31,090 bases of DNA from Betaproteobacteria bacterium (GCA_025353085.1 JANXRI010000289.1:1-31090); one strand, 5' to 3'; positions 15,465 through 24,529 are shown, numbered from the stretch's first letter. A program made the numbers and translations. Notes: a model not told the origin generated them from the sequence alone.

Positions 15465-16382
15465 TCAAGTGCCGAAGCGCGAACCGGGTGCGAGCGTCGC
15501 GCCAGCGAGAAAGTTGGCGGCGGTGAGCCGCTTGGCACCGGCCTTTTGGACCTCGAGGATTTTGACCGCATCTTTACCGGCCGCGACCACGATGCCGTCA
15601 GCGTCGACTTTAAGAACCGTGCCCGCCGGCGCCGTGCCACATTCTACTGGCTGTGCGCTCCATACTTTGTGCAGCACGCCTTTGAACGCAGTCGTCGCGC
15701 CGGGCGTCGGATTGAATGCGCGTACCTGACGACAAATCTCGTCTGCGCTGCGCGACCAGTCGATCAAGGCCTCTGCCTTGGTGATTTTGGCGGCATAAGT
15801 TGCGTGCGCTGAATCTTGCGGTTGCGGCGTTCGCCGCTCGCGCAGTGCGTGCACGATGCAATGCGCGCCGAGCAGCGCGAGCTTGTCGTGCAACGTCTGT
15901 GCGGTGTCGGCATCGCCGATTACAACGCACTTTTGCAACAAAATAGCGCCGGTATCGAGTCCCTCGTCCATCTGCATGATCGTAATTCCGGTCGCGTCGT
16001 CGCCCGCCAGTAACGCGCGCTGAATCGGCGCGGCGCCACGCCAGCGCGGCAGCAACGACGCGTGAATGTTTAGACAACCACGCGGCGGTATGTCCAGCAC
16101 CGCGGCGGGAAGAATCAGTCCGTACGCAGCGACGACCATGACATCGACCGCCACGGTTTGCAGCATTGCGTGCGTCGCCGGTTCCCTCAGATTAGCCGGT
16201 TGGACGAGCGGCAATCCATGCGCGATTGCACGCTGCTTGACCGCACTGGGCTGAAGCCGAAGCCCGCGCCCGGCGGGGCGATCAGGCTGTGTCAGTACGA
16301 GTGCAATCTCAAATCCGGCAGCGACCAGCGCGTCGAGCGCAATGGCCGCAAATTCCGGCGTGCCGGCGAACAGAAGTTTCAT
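15465..16382 (-). CDS. fmt: Methionyl-tRNA formyltransferase
   Basis: Formylates initiator Met-tRNA using 10-formyltetrahydrofolate. From the ATG at 16382 the protein has 305 residues beginning MKLLFAGTPEFAAIALDALV, the standard N-terminus; a reading nine codons longer has no support. Motifs: VLTQPDRPAGRGLRLQPSAVK near residue 38-58, VVAAYGLILP, the catalytic and folate-binding CLNIHASLLPRWRGAAPIQRAL, and TGITIMQMDEGLDTGAIL. The C-terminal OB-like tRNA-binding domain starts near 205. AAGGT lies about 10 bases upstream of the start. It follows def after 72 bp, forming the common def-fmt pair for N-terminal formyl-methionine turnover. Confidence 0.96.
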   Translation of the reverse strand: MKLLFAGTPEFAAIALDALVAAGFEIALVLTQPDRPAGRGLRLQPSAVKQRAIAHGLPLVQPANLREPATHAMLQTVAVDVMVVAAYGLILPAAVLDIPPRGCLNIHASLLPRWRGAAPIQRALLAGDDATGITIMQMDEGLDTGAILLQKCVVIGDADTAQTLHDKLALLGAHCIVHALRERRTPQPQDSAHATYAAKITKAEALIDWSRSADEICRQVRAFNPTPGATTAFKGVLHKVWSAQPVECGTAPAGTVLKVDADGIVVAAGKDAVKILEVQKAGAKRLTAANFLAGATLAPGSRFGT

Positions 16383-16454
16383 GTAGTTTCTACCTTGAGA
16401 TCGCCGCAACTGGCGCGTGTGACTAAGCCGAACCTGCCAGCGACGACGGCGGTA

Positions 16455-16958
16455 CTACATGATCTGGCGCTTTTGTTTCTTGAGCTTGGCGAGAATGCGT
16501 TGTTGCTTAAGGCGCGACAGGTAATCGACGAAAACCTTACCCTCCAGGTGGTCCATTTCATGTTGAATGCACACCGCCAGCAAGCCATCGGCCCCAAGCG
16601 TGAAACTTTCGCCCTGTGCGTTTAGCGCGCGGACCGAAATGCGCTCGGCGCGCGCCACTTTGTCGAAGATTCCCGGCACGGACAGACAGCCTTCCTCGCA
16701 CGTCGCGGTGCCGCTCGCAGCCACGACCACGGGGTTGACGAAAACCTGGAGCTGGTCGCGCGTTTCAGAAATATCGATGATGATGACGCGCCGGTGGTCG
16801 TCGACTTGAGTAGCCGCAAGGCCTACCCCCGGCGCCGCATACATCGTGTCACTCATGTCATTGATTAAACGTCGGATGTCGTCGTCGACCACTCGGACCT
16901 GCGTGGCCACTGTATAAAGCCTCGGGTCGGGGTATTGAAGGATAGGCAACAAAGCCAT
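16455..16958 (-). CDS. def: Peptide deformylase
   Basis: Removes the formyl group from new polypeptides. 167 residues with the three family motifs: GVGLAATQ (44-51), EEGCLSVPG (88-96) with metal ligand Cys91, and QHEMDHLEG (132-140) with ligands His133 and His137 and catalytic Glu134. The N-terminus MALLPILQYPDPRLYTVA is typical of type 1 enzymes. It is first in the minus-strand chain def-fmt-htpX-rsmB-DUF4390-ntrY-ntrX and is divergent from the LysM gene. No strong Shine-Dalgarno is seen; a palindrome sits 8 bases before the start. Confidence 0.97.
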   Translation of the reverse strand: MALLPILQYPDPRLYTVATQVRVVDDDIRRLINDMSDTMYAAPGVGLAATQVDDHRRVIIIDISETRDQLQVFVNPVVVAASGTATCEEGCLSVPGIFDKVARAERISVRALNAQGESFTLGADGLLAVCIQHEMDHLEGKVFVDYLSRLKQQRILAKLKKQKRQIM

Positions 16959-16966
16959 AAATCTTG

Positions 16967-16983
16967 CTAATTTAACAAATTAG
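16967..16983. promoter_or_regulatory. AT-rich palindrome in the def/LysM divergent promoter region
   Basis: CTAATTT-AAC-AAATTAG is a perfect 7-bp inverted repeat with a 3-base centre, in the 110-bp AT-rich gap between the divergent def and LysM genes, 8 bases upstream of the def ATG. It could be an operator half-site pair or a leader hairpin for def. A TAATAT at 16999-17004 is a possible -10 box for the LysM gene, without a good -35 partner. Confidence 0.4.
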
Positions 16984-17068
16984 GGGCACAATTTAATCTA
17001 ATATCTAACGTTCGCAGCCGGTCTGGACCCACCCAAATCGAGCGCGTTAAAAATAAGCCGGGGGTGCG

Positions 17069-18244
17069 ATGAATAAGCTGATTATATCGCTGATTATATT
17101 ATGTAGTTATACGGCGGTAGCGCCCGCCGCCACCACTGGCGATCTCGCCGCCGACGCGCCCGACCGCTACATCGTAGTCAAAGGTGACACTTTGTGGGGG
17201 ATTTCCAAGCGTTTCCTCAAAGACCCGTGGAAATGGAATGATTTGTGGAAAGCCAATCAGGAACAGATTCGCAATCCTAACCGGATTTTCCCAGGTGACG
17301 TTCTGGTGCTCGATCGTTCGGCTGACGAATTGCGGCTGAAACTGGTTCGCGCCGAGACGGTTAAAGTCATACCGTCCACCCGCGCAGCCGACCTTCCTCC
17401 CGAGCCGATTCCAACCATCCCGACGGCTGACATTGAGCCGTTTTTGAGCAAACCGCTCGTCATCGCCCATAATCAGCTTGCCGATGCGCCGCGCATTGTG
17501 CGCACGCAGGAAAGCCGCGTCGCAGTAGGCGCGGGCGATACTGCGTACGCCAAGGGCATCACTAAAGATAACGGCCTCTATTGGCAGGTGTTTCGTCCCG
17601 GGTCGCCATTGATCGACCCGATCAGCAATGAAACGCTCGGGTATGTCGCAGTCTTCCTCGGTGAAGCCAAGGTCGCGCGGCTTGGTGATGTAAGCACCCT
17701 CAATATAGTCAGTGCAACGCAGGAAATTTATGCCGGCGATTACTTGCAACCTTCGCCGCGCGAAATCCCGATGGACGGTTATGCGCCGCATCCGCCTGCC
17801 AAGAAAGTCGATGGGCGCATCATTGCGCTCTATAACCAGCTTTATGAAACCGGCCCCAACGCAATAATTACGATCAATCAGGGTGCGCGCGACGGGGTAG
17901 AGATCGGCAATGTGCTGGCTATTTACCGCAACCTCAACGCGCCGACGTTTACGTTGCGCGAAAGTCCGCTGTGGGGACGAACCGGCCTGATTTACAGCGC
18001 CAGCAACCCCCGCTCCAGTTACCAAAACGAACCGCTTGGCGACCGCAACTCTCCGCTTTACGGCCGTATAGGCCCGATGGGCGCCCAATTCAAAAACGAT
18101 AAAACGAATGTCCCGATTGTCGCGCTGCCTGACGAGCGCTATGGCTTGCTGCTGGTATTCCGGGTCTTTGATCGCGCGTCTTATGCGCTTGTCATGAACG
18201 CATCGCGCCCAGTCAACGTACTGGATATCGTGACCAATCCTTAA
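17069..18244 (+). CDS. Secreted LysM-domain protein of the dprA locus
   Basis: 391 residues. A signal peptide (MNKLIISLIILCSYTAVAPA, cleavage likely near residue 20) is followed by one LysM domain at about 33-81, with YIVVKGDTLWGISKRFL and the NPNRIFPGDVLVL end motif. The rest (about 100-391) is a conserved extension with no catalytic motif I recognise; it includes LYNQLYETGPNAIITINQGARDGVEIGNVLAIYR, a beta-rich segment. It probably binds peptidoglycan in the periplasm. This gene commonly sits directly upstream of dprA in betaproteobacteria. A GGGGG lies 5 bases before the ATG. Function beyond wall binding is unknown. It is divergent from def and followed by dprA after 72 bp. Confidence 0.9.
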   Translation: MNKLIISLIILCSYTAVAPAATTGDLAADAPDRYIVVKGDTLWGISKRFLKDPWKWNDLWKANQEQIRNPNRIFPGDVLVLDRSADELRLKLVRAETVKVIPSTRAADLPPEPIPTIPTADIEPFLSKPLVIAHNQLADAPRIVRTQESRVAVGAGDTAYAKGITKDNGLYWQVFRPGSPLIDPISNETLGYVAVFLGEAKVARLGDVSTLNIVSATQEIYAGDYLQPSPREIPMDGYAPHPPAKKVDGRIIALYNQLYETGPNAIITINQGARDGVEIGNVLAIYRNLNAPTFTLRESPLWGRTGLIYSASNPRSSYQNEPLGDRNSPLYGRIGPMGAQFKNDKTNVPIVALPDERYGLLLVFRVFDRASYALVMNASRPVNVLDIVTNP

Positions 18245-18245
18245 A

Positions 18246-18263
18246 TCGCAACCGTTGTTGCGA
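18246..18263 (+). terminator. Stem-loop just after the LysM gene stop codon
   Basis: TCGCAAC (18246-18252) and GTTGCGA (18257-18263) form a perfect 7-bp stem with a 4-base CGTT loop, starting two bases after the LysM stop codon. No T tract follows, so it is more likely a 3'-end stabiliser or partial attenuator between the LysM gene and dprA than a full terminator. Confidence 0.4.
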
Positions 18264-18316
18264 GTCGACTCTCACTTACCGACCGGCTGTGCGGCTTTGC
18301 TGCACGGCTTTCCCGC

Positions 18317-19405
18317 GTGCCGAAGACCGATCTAACCGAAGCGGGCCATTGGCTGCGACTGGTGTTGATCTCGGGCGTCGGCCCGATCACGCTGCGCAAT
18401 TTATTGACGGAGTTCGGCTCGCCGGAGGCGGTGTTCGGCGCGACTCATGCAGCGTTGCGGAATTTTGTGCCCGCCGATGTTGCGTCATCGATCGTCGACG
18501 GCGGGGATAATAAAGGCGCGCAAGTGGCGCTCGCATGGTTAGCCGAGCCGGACAATCACATCGTGACACTTGCCGATGCCGACTATCCACGGCTCCTGCT
18601 GCAGACCGCAGACCCGCCGCCGCTGTTGTATGTCAAAGGCCGGCTGGATTTGCTCAATGCACCTGCGCTCGCAATCGTCGGCAGCCGCAATTCTTCTGCG
18701 CAGGGCGCAGAAAACGCTGCCGAATTTGCGCGCGCTTTGAGTGCCGCAGGCATCACGATCGTCAGCGGTCTTGCGCTCGGCATCGACGCGGCCGCTCATC
18801 GCGGTGGGCTGGCGGGCACCGGCAGCAGCATTGCGTTGGTGGGCACGGGGCTTGATGTCGTGTACCCGGCGCGCAACAAGGCGCTCGCGCATGAACTCGC
18901 GGCCACGGGCACGCTTATCTCTGAGTTTCCGCTCGGCACGCCACCGCTTGCCGCCAATTTTCCACGCCGCAATCGCCTGATTAGCGGAATGAGTCTGGGC
19001 TGCCTAGTTGTCGAGGCGGCGTTACAAAGTGGTTCACTGATTACGGCGCGGCTGGCGAACGAGCAGGGCCGCGAAGTGTTTGCGCTGCCCGGGTCGATCC
19101 ATTCACCGCTCGCCAAAGGCTGCCATATGCTGATTAAACAGGGCGCTAAACTGGTCGACAATGCCAATGACATTCTCGACGAACTAAAACTGCCGGCGCG
19201 GGCGGGCGCTGCGCACGAGTTGCCCGTTATGGAAGAGGCCGAAGCGTTATTACTCAACCACCTGGGGTATGCGCCGTGCAATCTCGACGCGTTATGCGCA
19301 CGCGCTGAACTCGGCGCTGATGTGACAATGGGACTGCTGCTCAAGCTGGAACTGAAGGGTCTCGTCGAAAGTCTGCCTGGCGCACGCTATCAGCGCATTC
19401 GCTAA
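18317..19405 (+). CDS. dprA: DNA-processing protein DprA (Smf)
   Basis: Loads RecA onto incoming single-stranded DNA during natural transformation; also kept in many non-competent species. 362 residues. An N-terminal SAM-like region (about 1-70, LRLVLISGVGPITLRNLLTEFG) precedes the Rossmann core with LAIVGSRNSSAQGAENA, ITIVSGLALGIDAAAHRGGL, ALVGTGLDVVYPARN and SEFPLGTPPLAANFPRRNRLI. It ends with GREVFALPGSIHSPLAKGCHMLIKQGAKLV and a C-terminal winged-helix (about 300-362, LLNHLGYAPCNLDALCARAELG). The start is a GTG at 18317 with no obvious ribosome site. It follows the LysM gene and precedes topB. The smg gene that often lies between dprA and topB in relatives is not present. Confidence 0.94.
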   Translation: MPKTDLTEAGHWLRLVLISGVGPITLRNLLTEFGSPEAVFGATHAALRNFVPADVASSIVDGGDNKGAQVALAWLAEPDNHIVTLADADYPRLLLQTADPPPLLYVKGRLDLLNAPALAIVGSRNSSAQGAENAAEFARALSAAGITIVSGLALGIDAAAHRGGLAGTGSSIALVGTGLDVVYPARNKALAHELAATGTLISEFPLGTPPLAANFPRRNRLISGMSLGCLVVEAALQSGSLITARLANEQGREVFALPGSIHSPLAKGCHMLIKQGAKLVDNANDILDELKLPARAGAAHELPVMEEAEALLLNHLGYAPCNLDALCARAELGADVTMGLLLKLELKGLVESLPGARYQRIR

Positions 19406-19541
19406 GCGCAGTTAAGGACAAAGCGACGCGTTATTTCATTCGCTTGTGGTGGTATGCGCTTGCCTAGTCTGCTTTTTGTTCTTATTATCTTGCGCTCGCT
19501 CGGGCCCGGCGTTGCGGCGCGACTTAACTCACAAACTACTG

Positions 19542-22100
19542 ATGGCCACTAAAAAATCCACTGCAGTCAAGAAATCCGCCGTCGCAAAAAAATCCGTGCC
19601 GGCGGGCAAGAAACTGATCATTGCCGAGAAGCCGTCGGTCGCGAACGATATCGCGCGCGTGTTGGGTGGCTTCACGAAGCACGGCGATTATTTCGAAAGC
19701 GACGAATACGTGTTGTCGTCGGCGGTCGGCCACTTGCTGACCATCGTTCCGCCCGATGGCGCGGAGGTCAAGCGGGGCAAATGGTCATTGGCCAATCTTC
19801 CGGTGATTCCGCCCCACTTCGATTTGCTGCCGATCGAAAGATCGCAGGACCGCTTGAAGTTACTTACCAAGCTTATCAAACTGAAAAATGTTTCCGCGCT
19901 GCTCAACGCCTGCGACGCGGGCCGCGAGGGCGAGCTCATTTTTCGTTACATCGCAAGCTACGCCAAGACGACCAAACCGGTTGAGCGGCTATGGCTGCAA
20001 TCGATGACGCCGGCGTCAATCCGCGACGGCTTCGAGCGTTTGCGCAGCGACAAGGAAATGCTCCCGCTCGCCGACGCCGCGATTTGCCGCTCGGAAGCCG
20101 ACTGGCTGGTCGGCATCAATGCGACGCGCGCAATGACGGCTTTTAATTCCAAGTCGGGCGGATTTCATCTGACGACCGTTGGCCGCGTACAAACCCCGAC
20201 GCTCGCGATCCTGGTCGAGCGCGAAGAGAAAATCAAGAAATTCGTGTCGCGCGACTACTTTGAAGCGCACGCGACGTTCGCCTGCAAAGCGGGTCACTAT
20301 GAAGGCCGCTGGTTCGACGAAAAATTCAGCCGCGATAAAAAGTCGGAAGACGGCGACATCCGGGCAGAGCGCCTGTGGGAACGCGCGCGCGCCGACGAGA
20401 TCCGCGCGAAATGCGAAGGCAAGAATGGCATCGTCGAGGAAGAAAGCAAACCGACGACCCAGCAATCGCCGTTATTGTACGACCTGACCAGCCTGCAACG
20501 CGACGGCAACGCGCGCTTCGGGTTCTCCGCTAAAACAACGCTGTCGATCGCACAGGCCTTGTATGAAAAACACAAAGTGCTGACGTATCCGCGTACCGAT
20601 TCGCGCGCGCTGCCGGAAGACTATCTGTCGACGGTTATCGCGGCGATGCAGGAGCTCGACAAACCCTATCAGCCGTTTGTGAAACAGATCCTCGCCAATA
20701 AATGGGTGCGTCCGAACAAGCGCATATTCAATAACGCGAAAATTTCAGACCACTTCGCGATTATTCCGACTTCGATTGCGCCCAAGCATCTGACCGAAGC
20801 CGAAGCCAAGATCTACGATCTGGTCACCAAGCGGTTTCTCGCGGTATTTTTCCCGCCGGCCGAATTCCAGATCACCACCCGCATCACCCGCGTCGAGAAC
20901 GAGCCGTTCAAAAGCGAGGGCAAGATCATGGTGAATGCGGGCTGGCTGCAAATTTACGGCAAAGAAGTGGAGACCGACGACACGCCCGCACTGGTGCCGG
21001 TCGTCGCCAACGAATCACCCAAAGTCGCCGACATCAGGGTTGCGGACCTGCAAACGAAACCACCGGCGCGTTATTCAGAAGCCACGTTGTTGTCGGCGAT
21101 GGAAGGCGCGGGCAAACTAGTTGAGGATGAAGAATTGCGCGATGCGATGCGCGCGAAGGGGCTCGGCACGCCGGCCACCCGCGCGACCATCATCGAAGGG
21201 TTGATTTACGAGCGGTACGTACATCGCAGCGGGCGCGAGTTGCAGCCGACCGCCAAGGCGTTCTCGTTGATCACCCTGTTGCGTGGCCTCGAAATCGCCG
21301 AGTTGAGCTCGCCTGAACTTACTGGCGAATGGGAATTCAAGCTTGCTCAGATTGAACAAGGCAAACTATCGCGCGATCAATTCATGCGCGAAATCGCCGA
21401 CATGGTTCGGCGAATGGTTCAGCACACCAAAGAACACGAAAGCGACACCGTGCCCGGGGATTTCTCGACTCTCACAACCCCGTGCCCGAAGTGCGGCGGC
21501 GTGATCAAGGAAAATTACAAGAAATTCCAGTGCCAGCAATGCGATTTTGCGTTATGGAAGATACTCGCCGGCCGCCAGTTGGAACCGGCCGAAGTCGAAG
21601 AACTTATCACGAAAGGCAGCGTCGGACCGCTACAGGGCTTCCGCAGTCGCATGGGCAAACCGTTTATCGCGCTCATCAAGCTAAGCGCAGAATTCAAGAC
21701 CGAATTCGACTTCGGCCAGAACGGCAATGACGCCGATGCCGTGCCGGTTGATTTTTCGGGCCAGGAGACGCTCGGCGCATGCCCCAAATGCGGCGGCGGT
21801 GTGTTTAGCCATGGAGTGGCCTACATCTGCGAAAAAGCGACTGGCGCCGAGCGCACTTGTGATTTTCGCTCAGGCAAGATCATTTTGCAGCGCCCCATCG
21901 AAACCGAGCAAATGCAAAAGCTGCTAACGAGCGGGAAGACGGATCTCTTGCACCGGTTTATTTCCAAGAAAGGCCGCCCGTTCTCCGCTTACCTGACGCG
22001 CGGCGAAGGCGGCAAAGTGACATTCGAATTTGCGCCGCGCGAACCCAAGGCGGCCAAACCGAAGGCACCGCTCAAGGCGAAGAAGGCCGCCGCCGGCTGA
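19542..22100 (+). CDS. topB: DNA topoisomerase III (type IA)
   Basis: Relaxes and decatenates DNA through a 5'-phosphotyrosine intermediate. From the ATG at 19542 it has 852 residues. The Toprim domain begins KKLIIAEKPSVANDIARVLGGF, with DAGREGELIFRYI as the metal-binding segment. TVGRVQTPTLAILVEREE and the active-site segment VLTYPRTDSRALPED carry catalytic Tyr349, and GLGTPATRATIIEGLI follows. The C-terminus has two zinc-ribbon-like modules, CPKCGG (from Cys648) with CQQC, and CPKCGGG further on. KHGDYFESDEYVLSSAVGHL matches TopB better than TopA. The reading from GTG 19446 adds an implausible cysteine-rich leader and is rejected. Both termini carry Lys/Ala-rich tails. It is convergent with gyrB, with 11 bp between stops. 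Confidence 0.93.
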   Translation: MATKKSTAVKKSAVAKKSVPAGKKLIIAEKPSVANDIARVLGGFTKHGDYFESDEYVLSSAVGHLLTIVPPDGAEVKRGKWSLANLPVIPPHFDLLPIERSQDRLKLLTKLIKLKNVSALLNACDAGREGELIFRYIASYAKTTKPVERLWLQSMTPASIRDGFERLRSDKEMLPLADAAICRSEADWLVGINATRAMTAFNSKSGGFHLTTVGRVQTPTLAILVEREEKIKKFVSRDYFEAHATFACKAGHYEGRWFDEKFSRDKKSEDGDIRAERLWERARADEIRAKCEGKNGIVEEESKPTTQQSPLLYDLTSLQRDGNARFGFSAKTTLSIAQALYEKHKVLTYPRTDSRALPEDYLSTVIAAMQELDKPYQPFVKQILANKWVRPNKRIFNNAKISDHFAIIPTSIAPKHLTEAEAKIYDLVTKRFLAVFFPPAEFQITTRITRVENEPFKSEGKIMVNAGWLQIYGKEVETDDTPALVPVVANESPKVADIRVADLQTKPPARYSEATLLSAMEGAGKLVEDEELRDAMRAKGLGTPATRATIIEGLIYERYVHRSGRELQPTAKAFSLITLLRGLEIAELSSPELTGEWEFKLAQIEQGKLSRDQFMREIADMVRRMVQHTKEHESDTVPGDFSTLTTPCPKCGGVIKENYKKFQCQQCDFALWKILAGRQLEPAEVEELITKGSVGPLQGFRSRMGKPFIALIKLSAEFKTEFDFGQNGNDADAVPVDFSGQETLGACPKCGGGVFSHGVAYICEKATGAERTCDFRSGKIILQRPIETEQMQKLLTSGKTDLLHRFISKKGRPFSAYLTRGEGGKVTFEFAPREPKAAKPKAPLKAKKAAAG

Positions 22101-22111
22101 TGACTTCTTGG

Positions 22112-24529
22112 CTAAACGTCGAGATTGCGCACGCCAAGCGCATTGGATTCGATGAAAGCGCGGCGCGGTTCCACTAAGTCACCCATCAGCGTGGTAAAGG
22201 TTTCATCCGCGGAGATCGCGTCTTCGATTTGCGCGCGGAGCAGCCGGCGCACGCTCGGATCCATGGTGGTTTCCCACAATTGCGACGGGTTCATCTCGCC
22301 CAGACCTTTGTAGCGCTGAATACCCATGCTTTTCTTGACCTCGTCCAGGAGCCACTTGAGCCCGTCCTTGACGTCGGTCACCACATGCTTATGCTCGCCG
22401 CGCTTTACATAAGCACCTGGACCGAGCAGGCCTTGCAAAACATGCGCTGTCGTTTTGATCTGCTCATAGTCGCCGCTCTGGACGAAATCTTCGTCAAGCG
22501 CCGTTTGATGCAGATTGCCATGTTGCGTGCGTTTTATCATGAGCCGGTACCGCTCGGTCTTTTCGTCGTATTGAGACTCAATTGCGACGCCTTGCGCAGC
22601 GAGTACGGCTGTAAGGCGACGGGCGCTCTGCGCTGCGTTTTCTTCATCTGAGATATTGATCTCCGGGTTTATCAATAACGCTTGTAGAACCGCCGGATCG
22701 ATAAGCCGGCTCAAGCGGTCGATTACCGCTTCAGCCAGGAAATACTGTTTCGCCACCTGGGCAAGCGTTTCTTTGGTCAACGCGGGCGCATCGGTTCCGG
22801 GGAAAAGCTCCGCGTCGTCTAACGCAAGCTTGAGCAGGTGTTCTTTCAGTTCGTGCTCGTCCTTGATATAGCGCTCGCTTTTGCCGTGCTTGACCTTGTA
22901 GAGCGGCGGCTGCGCAATGTAGATATGCCCGCGCTCGAAGAGTTCGGGCATTTGTCGGTAAAAGAACGTCAACAGCAGCGTCCGGATGTGCGATCCATCG
23001 ACGTCGGCATCCGTCATAATGATGATGCGGTGATAACGCAGCTTGTCGGCGTTGTACTCATCCTTGCCGATCCCGCAGCCCAACACATTGATGAGCGTCG
23101 TTATCTCCTGTGACGACAACAGTTTGTCGAATCGCGCTTTTTCGACATTCAGAATTTTGCCCTTGAGCGGCAGTATGGCCTGGAATTTGCGATCGCGGCC
23201 CTGTTTCGCGGAGCCGCCTGCCGAATCGCCCTCGACGATATACAGCTCGCATTGCGCGGGATCTTTTTCCTGGCAGTCCGCCAGCTTGCCCGGCAAGCCT
23301 AGCGAATCGAGAACACCTTTGCGGCGCGTCATCTCGCGGGCCTTGCGTGCGGCTTCGCGCGCGCGCGCCGCTTCGATGATCTTGCTCGTAATCGTTTTCG
23401 CGTCGTTCGGATTCTCAAGCAGAAACTCGTTGAGCTTCGCCGCGATGATTTCCTGAACCACTGGCTGCACTTCGCTCGAGACGAGTTTGTCCTTGGTCTG
23501 CGATGAAAACTTGGGCTCCGGCACCTTGACCGACAGTACACAGGTCAGGCCTTCGCGCATGTCGTCTCCCGAGGTTTCGACTTTCGCCCGTTTGGCCAAT
23601 TCGTTTTGCTCGATGAAACTATTGAGCGTACGCGTCATTGCCGCGCGCAAAGCGGTCAGGTGGGTGCCGCCATCGCGTTGCGGTATGTTGTTGGTAAAGC
23701 ACTGCACCGATTCAGCATATGAATCATTCCACTGCATCGCGACTTCAACGGTTATGCCTTCTTTCGAGCCGACCGCATAGAATATTTTCTGATGCAGCGG
23801 CGATTTGCTGCGGTTCATGTACTCGACGAAACCTTTGACGCCGCCTGTGAAGGAAAAAATTTCCTGCTTGCCTGAGCGTTGATCGATCAGTGCGATTTCC
23901 ACGCCGTTATTCAGGAACGAAAGTTCGCGCAGGCGCTTGGCCAGAATATCGTGATGAAACTCGATCAGATTGAAAGTTGCTTTGCTCGCGAGGAAATGTA
24001 CTTCGGTGCCGCGTTTTTCGGTCTTGCCGGTTTCCTTGAGCGGCGCCACTGGCACGCCATCGCGAAACTCCATCTGGAAACTCTTGCCGTCGCGTCGGAT
24101 CGTCAGCCGCAGCCACTCGGAAAGTGCGTTGACGACCGACACCCCGACGCCATGCAGGCCGCCGGAGATTTTGTACGAATTGTTATCGAACTTTCCGCCG
24201 GCGTGCAGTTCGGTCATCACTATTTCAGCCGCGCTGCGCCGTTGCTCGTCATCGTTTTTTATTTCCGTTGGAATGCCGCGGCCGTTATCCTGAACGCCGA
24301 TCGAGTTGTCGGAATGGATCGTGATCGTGATTGTGTCGCAATGACCCGCGAGCGCCTCGTCAATCGCATTGTCGACAACTTCGAACACCATGTGGTGCAA
24401 GCCCGTACCATCGCTCGTGTCGCCGATATACATGCCGGGGCGCTTGCGAACGGCCTCGAGGCCTTTGAGTATTTTGATGCTGTCGGCATCGTAATCGGCC
24501 CCGGTGGGGGGCTGGGTCGTATCAGTCAT
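22112..24529 (-). CDS. gyrB: DNA gyrase subunit B
   Basis: ATPase subunit of gyrase, which introduces negative supercoils. 805 residues, the long proteobacterial form. The GHKL ATPase domain has LKGLEAVRKRPGMYIGDTSDG, FEVVDNAIDEALAGH, VQDNGRGIPTE and SGGLHGVGVSVVNALSE. The transducer domain follows, then Toprim motifs LYIVEGDSAGGSAKQGRDRKFQAILPLKGKILNVEKA and IIIMTDADVDGSHIRTLLLTFF. The C-terminal QRYKGLGEMNPSQLWETTMDP is complete. It lies 74 bp downstream of dnaN, with no recF between them. No sign of damage. Confidence 0.98.
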   Translation of the reverse strand: MTDTTQPPTGADYDADSIKILKGLEAVRKRPGMYIGDTSDGTGLHHMVFEVVDNAIDEALAGHCDTITITIHSDNSIGVQDNGRGIPTEIKNDDEQRRSAAEIVMTELHAGGKFDNNSYKISGGLHGVGVSVVNALSEWLRLTIRRDGKSFQMEFRDGVPVAPLKETGKTEKRGTEVHFLASKATFNLIEFHHDILAKRLRELSFLNNGVEIALIDQRSGKQEIFSFTGGVKGFVEYMNRSKSPLHQKIFYAVGSKEGITVEVAMQWNDSYAESVQCFTNNIPQRDGGTHLTALRAAMTRTLNSFIEQNELAKRAKVETSGDDMREGLTCVLSVKVPEPKFSSQTKDKLVSSEVQPVVQEIIAAKLNEFLLENPNDAKTITSKIIEAARAREAARKAREMTRRKGVLDSLGLPGKLADCQEKDPAQCELYIVEGDSAGGSAKQGRDRKFQAILPLKGKILNVEKARFDKLLSSQEITTLINVLGCGIGKDEYNADKLRYHRIIIMTDADVDGSHIRTLLLTFFYRQMPELFERGHIYIAQPPLYKVKHGKSERYIKDEHELKEHLLKLALDDAELFPGTDAPALTKETLAQVAKQYFLAEAVIDRLSRLIDPAVLQALLINPEINISDEENAAQSARRLTAVLAAQGVAIESQYDEKTERYRLMIKRTQHGNLHQTALDEDFVQSGDYEQIKTTAHVLQGLLGPGAYVKRGEHKHVVTDVKDGLKWLLDEVKKSMGIQRYKGLGEMNPSQLWETTMDPSVRRLLRAQIEDAISADETFTTLMGDLVEPRRAFIESNALGVRNLDV

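Noticed and set aside
17099..18088. 329-codon minus-strand open frame opposite the LysM gene
   Set aside because: The plus-strand frame has a signal peptide, LysM motif and ribosome site; the antisense frame has none of these.
19446..19541. N-terminal extension of topB from a GTG at 19446
   Set aside because: The extra 32 residues are cysteine-rich and hydrophobic with no ribosome site; the ATG at 19542 starts the usual Lys-rich leader just before the Toprim motif.
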